Assembly: GCA_013306675.1 (NCBI GenBank)
Contig: JABLUY010000005.1
Span: forward strand, 70,416 to 134,415
Source: Thraustochytrium sp. TN22
Taxonomy: Eukaryota; Sar; Bigyra; Thraustochytrida; Thraustochytriidae
Direction: 5' to 3'
Length of the DNA: 64,000 bases
Below, piece by piece: positions 51,131-60,583 of this stretch. The notes below the pieces were generated by a model. It was not told the origin of the DNA, made no database searches, and worked only from the letters and a program-made list of their open reading frames with translations. A program made the position numbers and the translations under genes. Each line of letters starts with the position of its first letter. Position 1 is the stretch's first letter.

Positions 51131-51572
51131 CGCCTCCCTCGTCATGGCATGGCCCGGGGCTCCGGTTCTCCGCTCTCTTTCGTCTGCGTGTAGGTCGCCC
51201 CAGGACGTTCCGCGGCACACGCACTGCCGAACCTTGCAACCGTACAACATCACGGTCCAAGAGTTATTGGCCTGATGTGTGCCACCGGGGCACGCGCACA
51301 CGCACGCGCGCGTGCCTTGCGATCGAGCCAAGGCTGCCGAGCAACGCGAGCCGAGAGCAACTCGAGCACCCGCGAGCAACCTACAAGGTCGCTCTGGGGG
51401 TCGGAGCCCAGCCATCCCGGAGGTTTTGCCAGAGCAACGCTCCGCCGATCGGGCTGCAGCTGAGCTAAAGGCTCAGGCTGTCCCGTGCGAGTTCTTGGCG
51501 AGGGTCCGGGTTTCGCCCAGGGCATCTCCCTTGCGTCTCGTCAGCAGACGCTCAATCATCGTAGGCGAGCCC

Positions 51573-51986
51573 ATGAAGCGCGCGGCACCCGGCCAGCTGT
51601 CCAGGCCACGCGGCGTGATGCCAGCCCTGCGCGCCCGCCACGACCCGGAGCAGCCTGCGCAGATCATCGCCGCCGTCCTCGAGCAAGCTCGGGCAGAAGA
51701 CCTGGAGAGGACGTGCGTGGCCGGTGCGCTGCTGATGCTCTTGTGCGCCAATGGGGAGGACGAGGCCGGCGAGGAGGACGTGGAAGAGAAGGGAAACGAG
51801 TTGACGGAGCAGGACCGCTACCCTGACGGCGAGTCGAGGGTAGGCACCGAGCTCGAAGTGGCGACCGCAACGCTTTGCAACGTAGAGCGAGCACACGTGG
51901 TCGCAACCGTGACCGCGACCACGTCTTCTCCCTCAGGCTCCGTCTTTGCTCACCACGTTCACCTGGCCGGCCGCCTCCAACTCTAA
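51573..51986 (+). CDS. Doubtful small open reading frame
   Basis: A 137-residue frame from an ATG (MKRAAPGQLSRPRG). It contains a plausible helix (PAQIIAAVLEQARAEDLERT) and an acidic stretch, then a Thr/Val/Ala-rich tail. There is no recognised domain, and the composition is intermediate between coding and noncoding. It may be a small gene or chance; I lean towards chance. Confidence 0.25.
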   Translation: MKRAAPGQLSRPRGVMPALRARHDPEQPAQIIAAVLEQARAEDLERTCVAGALLMLLCANGEDEAGEEDVEEKGNELTEQDRYPDGESRVGTELEVATATLCNVERAHVVATVTATTSSPSGSVFAHHVHLAGRLQL

Positions 51987-52255
51987 AACTCGTAGCTTGG
52001 GGTTCTAGAAAAGAAAACTGCTCACTCTGTCAGCCCAAGGCTTGCTTGAACGGCGCTGCAGTCCACGCTCCGCCTGGACCTGTAGCGTGCCACGTTCCAT
52101 CAGCCAGAACCGCGACATTCCAGATTGCAAAGCTCGCTGAAGCATTCCTCCACGCACGGCGCGTGGCTGCCTGCATCGCCACGCTCCGCTCCGACTGCCT
52201 TCCGTGGCTTTGACATGAAAAAGAAGCGGCTAGCTCCAGCATGATCCGCTCTGAC

Positions 52256-52290
52256 TCGCCTTGCCTCGCCTCGCCTCGCCTCGCCTGGCT
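52256..52290. repeat. (CCTCG)n pentanucleotide repeat
   Basis: About six CCTCG units upstream of the HEAT-repeat gene. Confidence 0.9.
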
Positions 52291-52555
52291 TGGCTTGACA
52301 TGAACGAAGCAGCTTCAGCTTGGAGCTCGCCTCGGCCGTGCACCCGTCCCGCTCCGAGCCCGTCTGCGAGGGGCCTGCCTGCAGAGGCAGTGCCTGCCAG
52401 TGCATCGCCACGCCTGCGAGTTTGACTGCCTGTGCCGTCTGTGCACGCGACGTCGCGCAGCCTGACAGAGGTCGCGCGCGCACCAGCCCGCCATCACCAA
52501 ACGCAACTCGAAAGCGGCAAAGCGGCAAAGCGGCAACGGCGGCGGCGCTGGCAGC

Positions 52556-54694
52556 ATGGACCTCTCGACGGCGGCGGCGGCGCTGCGCAGCCTGAGCCTG
52601 GGCGGCGTGGGCGCGTCGGAGGCGGAGCTGGGTGCCGCGGGCGCGTGCGCGGCGCGCGCCGGCGCTGGCGGCGCTGGCGGCGCTGGCGGCGCTGGCGGCG
52701 CCAGCCCGGGCGATGATGATGATGATGTTGAGCGCGTGGCGCCCCTGCGCGTGCTGCTGGCGTCGCCGCGCTGGCAGTGCCGCGCGGCGGCGCTGGTGGC
52801 CGGCGCGGAGGCGCTGCGCGAGGGCGACCAGGACGCAGAGCTCGCGCAGGAGCTCGCGGACAGCGCGCGCGAGGGCCTGACGGACTCGGAGCCGCGCGTG
52901 CGCACGACGGCCGCGCAGGTGCTGGAGCAGCTCGCGGTGCGCGACGGCGCCGGGACCTGGGCGGCCTTCAGCCCGCAGCTCTTCAAGCTGGTGCAGGAGA
53001 ACCTGGAGCTTGGCGCCACGGAGCGCGCGGGCGCCACGCAGTCGCTGGTGCACGAGACGGTGGGCTGGAAGGCGCTGGAGACCTCGCTGCGCGGGCTGGA
53101 GGCGCTCGTGCGCGGGTACGGGCGGGGTTTCGCGGCGGAAGAGGACGTGAGCTTTTTGCTAGAGCTGGTCTGCGAGCGTGCGCCGGCGCATGAGAATCGC
53201 TTTGTGCGCGAGGTCGGCTACGACCTGAGCGGCGAGCTGCTCGAGGCGGTGCTGGCCGGCAACGGCGGGCGCTGCGACAAGCGCGTGACGGCCATGGCCG
53301 GCGCGCTTGCGCGCGGGTTGGCAGACAACTGGAGCCAGGTGCGGTACGCGGCGTCCGTGGCGACGCGTCGGCTCATGCTGGGCCTCGAGGTGGAGGAGCG
53401 CGCCTCGCTGCTACCGCTCCTCGTGCCGCGCATGTGCCTGAACCGCTACTATATTGCCATGGGCGTGCGGCTGTACTCACAGGAGACCTGGGAGAAGAGC
53501 TTCGGCGGCGAGGGCGTGACCATGGTGTGCACCTACGTGGACGAGGTCGTGGCGTACTACTGCGAGCAGTCCGCCGCGGACAACCACGGCGTGCGCGAGG
53601 CTGCGTGCCACTCGATCGCGGAGCTGGCGCTGCGGCTGCCGCGCGAGGCGCTGGCACCGCACGTGGACGGCCTTCTCGCGGCGCTGCTGGACAGCTTCCG
53701 CGACGACTCGTGGCCGGTGCGTGACGCCGCGTGCGTCGCGACGGGCGACTTCGTGCTGAGCTACCCGGACGAGTCGCGGCCCAAGGTCGAGGAGCTCCTG
53801 CAGCTCTGGTTCACGCACCTCTCGGACAACATCTGGTCCGTGCGCGAGGATTCGGCTGTGGCGCTCGGCAAGGCGATGCGTGCCTTTCCCGAGGAGGGCC
53901 GCGCCCGCGTCATGGAGCGTCTGCCGGCGCTGCTGGAGCGCGTGCACGACGACGACGGCCTTGGCGACGGCGATAGTTGCATGTCGAGCGTCTCCGGCGT
54001 CTCGGTGGACTCGAGCGCGCACGACCATGGGGCCCACGATCACGGCCACGCGCACGCGGCGCAGCAGCCGGAGGCGCCTTCGTCGCCGCGTGTCAGCGCC
54101 GGCGCCGAGTCGCAGCCCGTGACCATCGTTTCGGGCTCGCTTGCGGATCTGCGTCGCGAGCGCATGGAGCGCCTCGAGCTCTCCGACCCGCAGCACTCGG
54201 ACCAGCAGCTCTTCAGCTGCGGCTCGCTGGCGCCCAAGCTCAAGCGCCGTGGCGTGGGTTGCATGGACCACGGCTACTCGCGGCCGAAGCGCGCGTGGGA
54301 GGACACGGACGGTGCTGTCTACCTTCTGCGCGAGGCTGCCCGCGTGGACCCGGCGCTCGTGGACGAGAAGCTCATGGACGCGCTCACTCGCGCGCTCGCG
54401 GCGCGCCGCGCGCCGCGCGACCTGCGCGTCACCATCCTCAAGCAGCTTGTGCCTCTCAGCCAGGCGCTCGGGAAGCGGCCATTCAAGCGCCACCTCGAGC
54501 CGCTGCTGCCACCCATGATTCGCTCGCTCGGCAGCGACAATCAGCTCGTGGCCGCGGCTGCTGCGGACCTCGTCATGCATCTGATGCGCTTTCTCGGTCC
54601 GCGCATCTTTCGCGGCCGCGTCGAGATGCTCCTCAACGGGCCAAAGCTTTGGGAGGACATTGAGCGCTCCCCGCTCGTGCAGCTCGTGGAGTAA
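52556..54694 (+). CDS. HEAT/ARM-repeat protein
   Basis: A 712-residue alpha-helical repeat protein. After an Ala/Gly-rich start encoded by GGCGCT repeats (residues about 30-52), HEAT-like repeats fill most of the length, for example DSWPVRDAACVATGDFVLSY, NIWSVREDSAVALGKAMRA and NHGVREAACHSIAELALRL. A distinctive non-repeat segment, NRYYIAMGVRLYSQETWEKS, and a central low-complexity stretch rich in His (about 480-520: HDHGAHDHGHAHA) interrupt the array, which resumes to the C-terminus. It looks like a conserved eukaryotic scaffold family, but I cannot name it. It is intronless. The start ATG follows GGCAGC-rich leader sequence. Confidence 0.82.
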   Translation: MDLSTAAAALRSLSLGGVGASEAELGAAGACAARAGAGGAGGAGGAGGASPGDDDDDVERVAPLRVLLASPRWQCRAAALVAGAEALREGDQDAELAQELADSAREGLTDSEPRVRTTAAQVLEQLAVRDGAGTWAAFSPQLFKLVQENLELGATERAGATQSLVHETVGWKALETSLRGLEALVRGYGRGFAAEEDVSFLLELVCERAPAHENRFVREVGYDLSGELLEAVLAGNGGRCDKRVTAMAGALARGLADNWSQVRYAASVATRRLMLGLEVEERASLLPLLVPRMCLNRYYIAMGVRLYSQETWEKSFGGEGVTMVCTYVDEVVAYYCEQSAADNHGVREAACHSIAELALRLPREALAPHVDGLLAALLDSFRDDSWPVRDAACVATGDFVLSYPDESRPKVEELLQLWFTHLSDNIWSVREDSAVALGKAMRAFPEEGRARVMERLPALLERVHDDDGLGDGDSCMSSVSGVSVDSSAHDHGAHDHGHAHAAQQPEAPSSPRVSAGAESQPVTIVSGSLADLRRERMERLELSDPQHSDQQLFSCGSLAPKLKRRGVGCMDHGYSRPKRAWEDTDGAVYLLREAARVDPALVDEKLMDALTRALAARRAPRDLRVTILKQLVPLSQALGKRPFKRHLEPLLPPMIRSLGSDNQLVAAAAADLVMHLMRFLGPRIFRGRVEMLLNGPKLWEDIERSPLVQLVE

Positions 54695-54845
54695 GGAGAT
54701 CGTGTGCATGGGGCGGAGCCAGGACGAAGTAGCTTATGGCAAAATCAAGTTGACAGTGTATCTGTATGGTAGGGGAGGGGGAAAGAGGAATGAATGAAGG
54801 AAGGAAGGAATGAACAGTTTGGTGCGGGAAAGGCAGTACATCGCT

Positions 54846-56510
54846 TCAGTCACGCATGCGCACGTCCTTGAGGTTGACGTTCTTGGTGGCGTCCGACTCA
54901 ATGCCCAGGTCCTCATAGAACTTCTCCAGCTTCACCTTCTTGGACGAGTTCTCCAGAATGTCTTGGCACAGGCTCTGCACAACGTCTTTCCGGGCGCGCC
55001 ACGCCTCCTTGTAGAACTTGAACTCCAGCTCGAGCACTTCCTGACCCACCTCAGCACGGGCGCGCAGGTTCGCGGAGCCGGCGGCATTCTCGCCGCTTCC
55101 GCCTGCTGGGTCGTTGCGCGACGCCAGCTCAGACCTTTGCGCCTCCACCTTGGCGCGCAGCGCGTTCAACTCGGCGTCCAGGTCGGCGTCCGCCGGCTCG
55201 GCGCGCAGGTCCGCCATGTCGCGCTTGAGCGTTTCCAGCTGGCGCTTGGGCTTGCCGGCCGCCTCGGTCTTGGCTGCCACGCGCGCACGCGTGCGTGCGA
55301 TCGCGGCCGCGTCCGTGCTACCGAAAACCTCCTGCTCCAGCCAATGCACCTTCTTGTCGTTGGTGCGCGCCAGTCCAACGGCCACGAGCTTCTCCAGGGC
55401 CTTGTTGAGCTGCAGCCGCGTCAGCGAGGTCAGAGCGCGCGCCAGGTCCGTCGGCCCGAATGGCCGATTGGTCCGCTTGAGATATTCGTAGCACATGCGG
55501 GAGTTCTTGTCCAGTGCATCCACCTCGGCCTGCAGCGGGTTAGCCTCGGGCTCTTCCTTGGATTCCTCCTCCGCCGCCTCCTCCTCCTCCTCGTCGTCGT
55601 CGTCGTCGTCGTCGTCGTCCCCGTCGTCGTCATTGTCGTCGTCCTTATCGCTTTCGGCGGCTTTCCGTGCCTGCGGCTTCTTGTTCGGAGCTTGCTCGGG
55701 CTCGCCGTCCTCTTCCTCCTCTGCGCTGCTCGCCTCGTCCGCCTCGGGCGTCTCCGCGGCGGGCTTGGCGTGCGTCTCGCTCGTGTCAGAGAGCTGTGAG
55801 CTCTCGACGATCTGCGTGGCGCCTGCCGGCGCGGTTGGACGCCGCTCCTGGCGCGCGTCCTCGCTGCTGGCCTCCGCCGCGGGGCGATCCAGCTTGCGCT
55901 CCTCCTGCACCTGCACCTGTTCCTCCATCTCGTTGTCGCCCTCTTCGTCGTCTTCACGGCCCTGCTGCGCCTGGCGGCGCGGCTGGCGCTTCGGTGGCGT
56001 CGCTTCCTTGCGCTGGGCGGCGTGCGCCTTGCGCTTCCCACCGCTGCTCTGCGGAGATGGCCGTGCTTGGCGGCGGGCGGCGCGCGGCGGCGTAGCGGGC
56101 GCGGCCTTCTTGCTGACGCCGGCCTTGACCTCCGCGTCCGCGCCGGTCTTGCGCCGCTTCTTGGGGGCCTGGTCGAAGTCCGAGTCGTCGCTCAGCTCGG
56201 CGTCCTCCTCGTCCTCCTCGTCCTCGTCCTCCTCGTCGCTCCCCGCCGCGTCATCCTCCTTGTATTCATCCTCCTCCTCCTCCTCGTCCTCGTCGTCCTC
56301 CTCCTCGTCGTCGTCGTCGTTCCCCTGCTCTTCCTCCTCCTCCTGCTGCTCCTCGCCATCGTCATGGTCGGCGAACACGTCGTTGGAGTTCTCCCCCGAG
56401 AGATCAATCTCCTGCGGCGCCTGTGGCGCCTGCGGCTGCAGCTGCGCCTGCTGCACCACGTCGATGGCGGAGTCCTGCAGCTTCACCACGTCGCCCAGCT
56501 CCTCGTCCAT
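54846..56510 (-). CDS. HOP2: HOP2 (TBPIP/PSMC3IP) with long acidic N-terminal extension
   Basis: A 554-residue protein whose C-terminal 219 residues (about 336-554) match the meiotic homologous-pairing protein HOP2 in length and order. There is a winged-helix DNA-binding domain (MCYEYLKRTNRPFGPTDLAR, LNKALEKLVAVGLARTNDKK), a leucine-zipper-like coiled coil (LDAELNALRAKVEAQRSEL) and the conserved end (FYKEAWRARKDVVQSLCQDI, KFYEDLGIESD). HOP2 works with MND1 to help DMC1/RAD51 strand invasion. The N-terminal 335 residues are unusual: long Asp/Glu runs, a KKRRKTG nuclear-localisation-like motif and Lys/Arg/Gln stretches. The ATG at 56510 opens MDEELGDVVKLQD. A CCTCG tract lies upstream (56559-56582). 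The extension could instead belong to a fused neighbouring gene, but no break is seen. Confidence 0.9.
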   Translation of the reverse strand: MDEELGDVVKLQDSAIDVVQQAQLQPQAPQAPQEIDLSGENSNDVFADHDDGEEQQEEEEEQGNDDDDEEEDDEDEEEEEDEYKEDDAAGSDEEDEDEEDEEDAELSDDSDFDQAPKKRRKTGADAEVKAGVSKKAAPATPPRAARRQARPSPQSSGGKRKAHAAQRKEATPPKRQPRRQAQQGREDDEEGDNEMEEQVQVQEERKLDRPAAEASSEDARQERRPTAPAGATQIVESSQLSDTSETHAKPAAETPEADEASSAEEEEDGEPEQAPNKKPQARKAAESDKDDDNDDDGDDDDDDDDDEEEEEAAEEESKEEPEANPLQAEVDALDKNSRMCYEYLKRTNRPFGPTDLARALTSLTRLQLNKALEKLVAVGLARTNDKKVHWLEQEVFGSTDAAAIARTRARVAAKTEAAGKPKRQLETLKRDMADLRAEPADADLDAELNALRAKVEAQRSELASRNDPAGGSGENAAGSANLRARAEVGQEVLELEFKFYKEAWRARKDVVQSLCQDILENSSKKVKLEKFYEDLGIESDATKNVNLKDVRMRD

Positions 56511-57259
56511 GGTTAGTGGTTGGTTAGGTTGGCGCGGATCCGCGCCTCCCTGGGCGTGCCTCGCTCGCCTCGCCTCGCCTCACTCCTCTATGAGCTGGCG
56601 CGCTGGCGCGCCGCGCCGCCGCCTGCCTGCGCCTGCGCCTGCGCCCGCGCCTGTGCCCGCGCGCGCGAGCTGCCGCTGCCGCTGCCGCTGCTGCGCGAGC
56701 TTGCTTGCTTGCTTGGTGTTTGAAGCTGTTTGCTGCTGTTGTTTCGGGCCGTCGAGGTTAGGCGCCCTCGCCGCGGCGGGCAAACTTTTGAACCCCGTTT
56801 AAGGCTGGTTTCGCTCCCTCCTCAGCGTACCTTCGGGCGACCTCCGCACCGCAAACAGTAAAGGCGGGTTACGCCTTAAGTTTGAGCCGTGCACGATAAA
56901 TCGTTTGCGCGTTCTCTGCAGAACCAACAACATCACATCACATCACATCCGAGTCCGAGTTCGAGTCCGAGTCCGAGTCCGAGTCGAACGGAGCGAGCCC
57001 GGCCGCCGAGTCGAGGCGCGGCAACTCGGGCAGGGCGATGACACGGGAGGAGGACGGCCGGGGCGCGGCTGGCGTGAGAGAGTGGGGCCATGGCGAGAAG
57101 GCCGCTGGCTTGGGAGACAGCAAGAGTGCTCCGTGAGGAGGCCAGCCGAGCTGGAGCTTGGCTGGACTGCGCGAGCTGGACTGCCAGTGCCTGCCCGGCT
57201 GACTCGGGGCGCTCTTGGCCTCAGTGGGAGCTCATGGTCTCTTTGGTTATCTTCAGTCA
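56511..57259. other. Intergenic region with GAGTCC repeats
   Basis: About 750 bp between two minus-strand genes. It contains the CCTCG tract of the HOP2 leader (56559-56582) and a GAGTCC hexanucleotide array (about 56948-56986) made of overlapping TCCGAGTC motifs. No gene is seen. Confidence 0.65.
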
Positions 57260-58945
57260 TCAGGGGTTGACAGCCTGGGTGGCGGCGAGCTGGTCCTGGA
57301 GGGACTCGACGACGGCCCAGAGCTTGTTAACCTCCTCCTGGAGGTCCTCCACCTGGCCGCGCAGGCGGGCCTCGACGGCGGCGGCGGCGACGGACTTGCT
57401 CTTGTTGAGGACGTGCTTGGTCTCGCCGCAGCGCTTGAGGATCTCATGGATCATGGCCTCACGCTGGAAGGCGCGGCGAGCCATGGGAACGGCTTCGACG
57501 GTCATGAGCCAGTCGCGGAACTCGGGGTGGCGCGCGGTGACGCGGTCGACGAGGTTCACGTAGTCGCCACCGCCATGGCGCTGGTCGGCCTCGTAAATGA
57601 CCATGAGCTTGGCCCCGGTGGACATGGCGTAGGTGGCCTCGAGGCGACAGAAGAAGCGGTCCAGGTAGCCCTCCGTGAGGTAGAGCAGGAAGAACTTGCT
57701 GTCGCGAATGCCGCGCAGCATGTCGACGGGCTCGAGCTTCTCGGCATCCATGTCGTACCAGCAGGGGATGTCCTCCTTACGCAGGAGCAGGTGCAGACTC
57801 TGGACCTGGTTCTGCGCCTCGCGCTGTGCATGCGAGAGAAAGAGCGTCCAGGCGGAGGGCCTCAGGTCCGAAACCTGCATGATCTGGCCGGCCTCGCTGG
57901 AGTCGTCGAGCGCATCGCGCACCACAACGGTGGTCTCGCCCTCGGAGGGCGAGGTGAGCACGACGAGCTTTGTGGGCCGGCGCGAGCGCGTCTCCACGAG
58001 CTGGCCCGTATAGAAGACGTCGCGCGAGTCGGAGCTCATCATATCCTCGAGCGAGCCGAGGAACGCGTGCAGCTCCTCGCGCTCGGCGGCGATGCGCTCG
58101 CGCTCAGCGGCCGTGATGATGCCGAATCGCGCCACCATCTCGTTCAGCTTGCGCGCCGCGGGCTCGTCCACATTCAGGCGCTTGAGCTCCTCCTCATCCT
58201 CCAGAATTGCGGCCCAGCGCTCCACGCGCGTGAGGTTCTCGCGCTCAAAGATGGGCACGAGCGAGCTCATGCCGCTCTGCGACAGCATGGCCGCCCAGGT
58301 GGCCTTGTTCGTCAGAACATTGAGCTTCATCTCGCGAGCCGGCGCCAGCACGCGTTCCGAGTCCACATTGGTGCCATACCAAAGGAAAACCTCCAGGTCC
58401 GCGTCCTGGGGCGCATGCAGAAGCGTCACCGAGCCCTGCGCCTGGCCCTCGATCGCGGAACCTTGCTTCTTACGCGCGCCCAGCGTCTCCCAGAACGGGC
58501 CCTGCACGTCCTCCTCGTCTGGGTCGTCCTGGCCATCCGACTCCGCCAGCTTCAGGTACTCAAGCAAGCCTTCCAAGGGACGCAGGCCATCGCCACCGAA
58601 CTTGGTGTTGAACTCCTCGTAAACCTCGTCCTTGATGCGCTCAAACGAGCGCATCGCCTCCGTCCGCTTCATGGCCTCCTGCATATTCTTCATCGGGTCC
58701 TGCGAGACGTTCGGATGCCGCACCAGCGCGTTGTACTCCTTGGTCGCCAGCATCAGCCGCGCGCGCGCCTTGCGCAGCGACACGCCCACCACGATCTCCA
58801 AGCCCACGTACTCCTCCGGCAGCGAGTACCCAATCACCAGCACATTGTCGCGCTGCTCCTTCACCCACAGCCTGCCCACCGTCGTCGCCGCCGCCAAGGC
58901 GCTGGCCTCGCCGCTCTTCCTGCCGCTGCCGCTGAAGTACCCCAT
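57260..58945 (-). CDS. TIR-domain protein with C-terminal coiled coil
   Basis: A 561-residue protein if started at MGYFSGSG (58945); an in-frame ATG at 59143 would add 66 low-complexity residues. Residues 1-350 are not recognised and include acidic and helical stretches. At about 366-510 lies a TIR domain: WTLFLSHAQREAQ, CWYDMDAEKLEP, MLRGIRDSKFFLLYLTEGYL, RFFCRLEATYAM. Pattern alignment with SARM1-type TIRs places E436 (CRLEA) at the catalytic Glu of NAD-cleaving TIRs. Residues about 520-556 form a coiled coil (VEDLQEEVNKLWAVVESLQD) that could oligomerise the protein. TIR proteins act in immune or cell-death signalling by self-association, with or without NADase activity; which applies here is not known. 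The start MG could be myristoylated, but the sequence context is weak. It is intronless. Confidence 0.86.
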   Translation of the reverse strand: MGYFSGSGRKSGEASALAAATTVGRLWVKEQRDNVLVIGYSLPEEYVGLEIVVGVSLRKARARLMLATKEYNALVRHPNVSQDPMKNMQEAMKRTEAMRSFERIKDEVYEEFNTKFGGDGLRPLEGLLEYLKLAESDGQDDPDEEDVQGPFWETLGARKKQGSAIEGQAQGSVTLLHAPQDADLEVFLWYGTNVDSERVLAPAREMKLNVLTNKATWAAMLSQSGMSSLVPIFERENLTRVERWAAILEDEEELKRLNVDEPAARKLNEMVARFGIITAAERERIAAEREELHAFLGSLEDMMSSDSRDVFYTGQLVETRSRRPTKLVVLTSPSEGETTVVVRDALDDSSEAGQIMQVSDLRPSAWTLFLSHAQREAQNQVQSLHLLLRKEDIPCWYDMDAEKLEPVDMLRGIRDSKFFLLYLTEGYLDRFFCRLEATYAMSTGAKLMVIYEADQRHGGGDYVNLVDRVTARHPEFRDWLMTVEAVPMARRAFQREAMIHEILKRCGETKHVLNKSKSVAAAAVEARLRGQVEDLQEEVNKLWAVVESLQDQLAATQAVNP

Positions 58946-60094
58946 GATGCTGCCAATGCCCGGCCGCCTCGGGCCTGCTCGCTCGCCCGGGCCCGCTCGA
59001 CGCTCGGCCCGCAACGGCACGCGTGCCGCTGCCGCTCGCCGCTCGCCCGCGCCTGCTCGCCCGCCCGCTCGCGCGCTCGCTCGATTCGAATTTGCTTGAT
59101 CTAGCTCTCGCTCTAGGCCTAGAGCAGCGCTGGCCAGGTCCATCTACCTGGCTGCACGCGCGCGCGCGCGCCACGCGGGGCACCGCGCGAGAATGTGCGC
59201 GCTTCCGGCCCAATGTGGTTCCCCCGGGAGCCGCGGGCGCCGCTCGCACATGCGCGCCGGAGGATCTGTGAATAGGCGAGATTTTACCCGAGGGTGTAGA
59301 GGAGCGCCCTGAAGATGGACGTAATGCCGACGTACATCCTGTACGGCGTCATTTCCCTCTTTGAAGGCTCTTTCTCGCCACAATTATGTTGGAGAACGGG
59401 TGACGGCGAGAAGAATCGGCCACGCTTGTCCGAGTCGTCGCGCGAACAGGCAGCTGAGATGTGGAGGTACCACCCCTAACTTGACAGGACTTGTAAAGGG
59501 GTGAGCCGCGGATGGGGTGAGCCGCGGACTTGAAGACCGTACGAGGGATGCGGGAGGCGGCGCTGGTTGGCTTCGCAGCGATGCCCGTTGCGTGGGGGCG
59601 AGCGCCGAGCCGGGCTGGTGAGGGGCAGATTGGTCAGGAGGCAGCAGTTCTTGGCTGTCATTGCGACATCTTCCACGAGCAGCCTTGATGCGGCGGACGA
59701 CGGGGCCTCTGCTGGCCACCTGCAGTGGAACTGCCAGTGCACACTCGCAAAAGCCGCCCCCACCATGACCACTGGCAGGCTGGCGGCCAAGAAAAGGGCG
59801 TGAGCCCGTTTTGGACGGCGAAGAGGGAATCGCCCACAACTTGCCGAGCCTAGAGCTACGCAATGTAACGCAAAGCGAATTTTAACGCCGCAAAAGGCTG
59901 TACGAAGAGCTACCCAACTTGGAGGCGCCGCGAGAGGGTGTGCGACAGGCTAGCAGCGCACGACTCAGACACCCGCCGTGCAGTGGCCGCCGCCGGCGCC
60001 GCCGTGATGGGCCCCGGCACGCGCCGCTGTGCCGCGCTGGCGGCTGAGAGGCAGTCATACCTACAGAAAAGCAGATGGTTGACTCAGGAACGCA
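58946..60094. other. Intergenic region
   Basis: About 1.15 kb with no supported gene. It holds a CTAG cluster (59100-59125), a CGCG run (59156-59175) and a doubled GGGGTGAGCCGCGGA unit (about 59500-59527). Frames here are short and without domains. Confidence 0.55.
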
Positions 60095-60583
60095 TCATGA
60101 AAAGCCCAGAGGATTGGATCGATTGGCGCGGCCGCGACGAGAGCGTCTGGACGCCTTGCCCGTCCTCACCGAGGCAGAGACACCGAGGTTCTCCAGATCG
60201 TCAAGCAGCGAGTTGGCGCTCTGCGGCACCGGGATGGTAAGCGCCGCGCTGCGCCGCGCCTCAACGCGGGTGCTGCGCATGGACCCCGCCACCCGTGCCC
60301 TCCTCGCGTTGGTCCTAAACGCGCGAAAGGCTTCCCTGCGCTTCTCGCGTGCCTCGCGCGCCCTGTCCAGACGCCGCTTCGCCTCGCTTCCGCCGCCGTC
60401 GTTGTCGCTGCCGCCGCCGTCGTTGTCGCTGCCGCCGCCCTCCAGGTCCTCCTTGCGCCCGTTGCCCTCGTCCTCCATCCTCTTCTCGCCGGCCTCCGGC
60501 GCCGCTTCTGCCTCTGCGGGCGCCAAGGGCGCGGCGCCGGCGCCCGCGCCGGCGCCCGCGCCCGCCGTGCCGCGCGCCGCCAT
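60095..60583 (-). CDS. Possible small basic protein
   Basis: A 162-residue frame from an ATG (MAARGTAGAGAGAGAGAA). Poly-Ala/Gly start, acidic stretch, an 18-bp tandem repeat read as GGGSDN units (about 60398-60436), then a Lys/Arg-rich helix (EAKRRLDRAREAREKRREAF) and a normal-looking end with PVPQSANSLLDDLENLG. There is no known domain. The last 40 residues look coding and could continue through an intron. It is divergent from the formyltransferase gene, with 265 bp between starts. Confidence 0.4.
   Translation of the reverse strand: MAARGTAGAGAGAGAGAAPLAPAEAEAAPEAGEKRMEDEGNGRKEDLEGGGSDNDGGGSDNDGGGSEAKRRLDRAREAREKRREAFRAFRTNARRARVAGSMRSTRVEARRSAALTIPVPQSANSLLDDLENLGVSASVRTGKASRRSRRGRANRSNPLGFS

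Larger units (their letters stand above)
50937..52555. other. Intergenic region with GGTACC palindromes
   Basis: About 1.6 kb. 51063-51122 holds five GGTACC palindromes, including a 14-bp perfect palindrome at 51080-51093. A CCTCG pentanucleotide tract (52256-52290) lies about 270 bp before the next gene. A weak open frame (51573-51986) is listed separately. Confidence 0.6.

Noticed and set aside
58946-59143. Extended N-terminus of the TIR protein from the ATG at 59143
   Set aside because: The added 66 residues are Arg/Ala/Gly low complexity typical of leaders here; not excluded.
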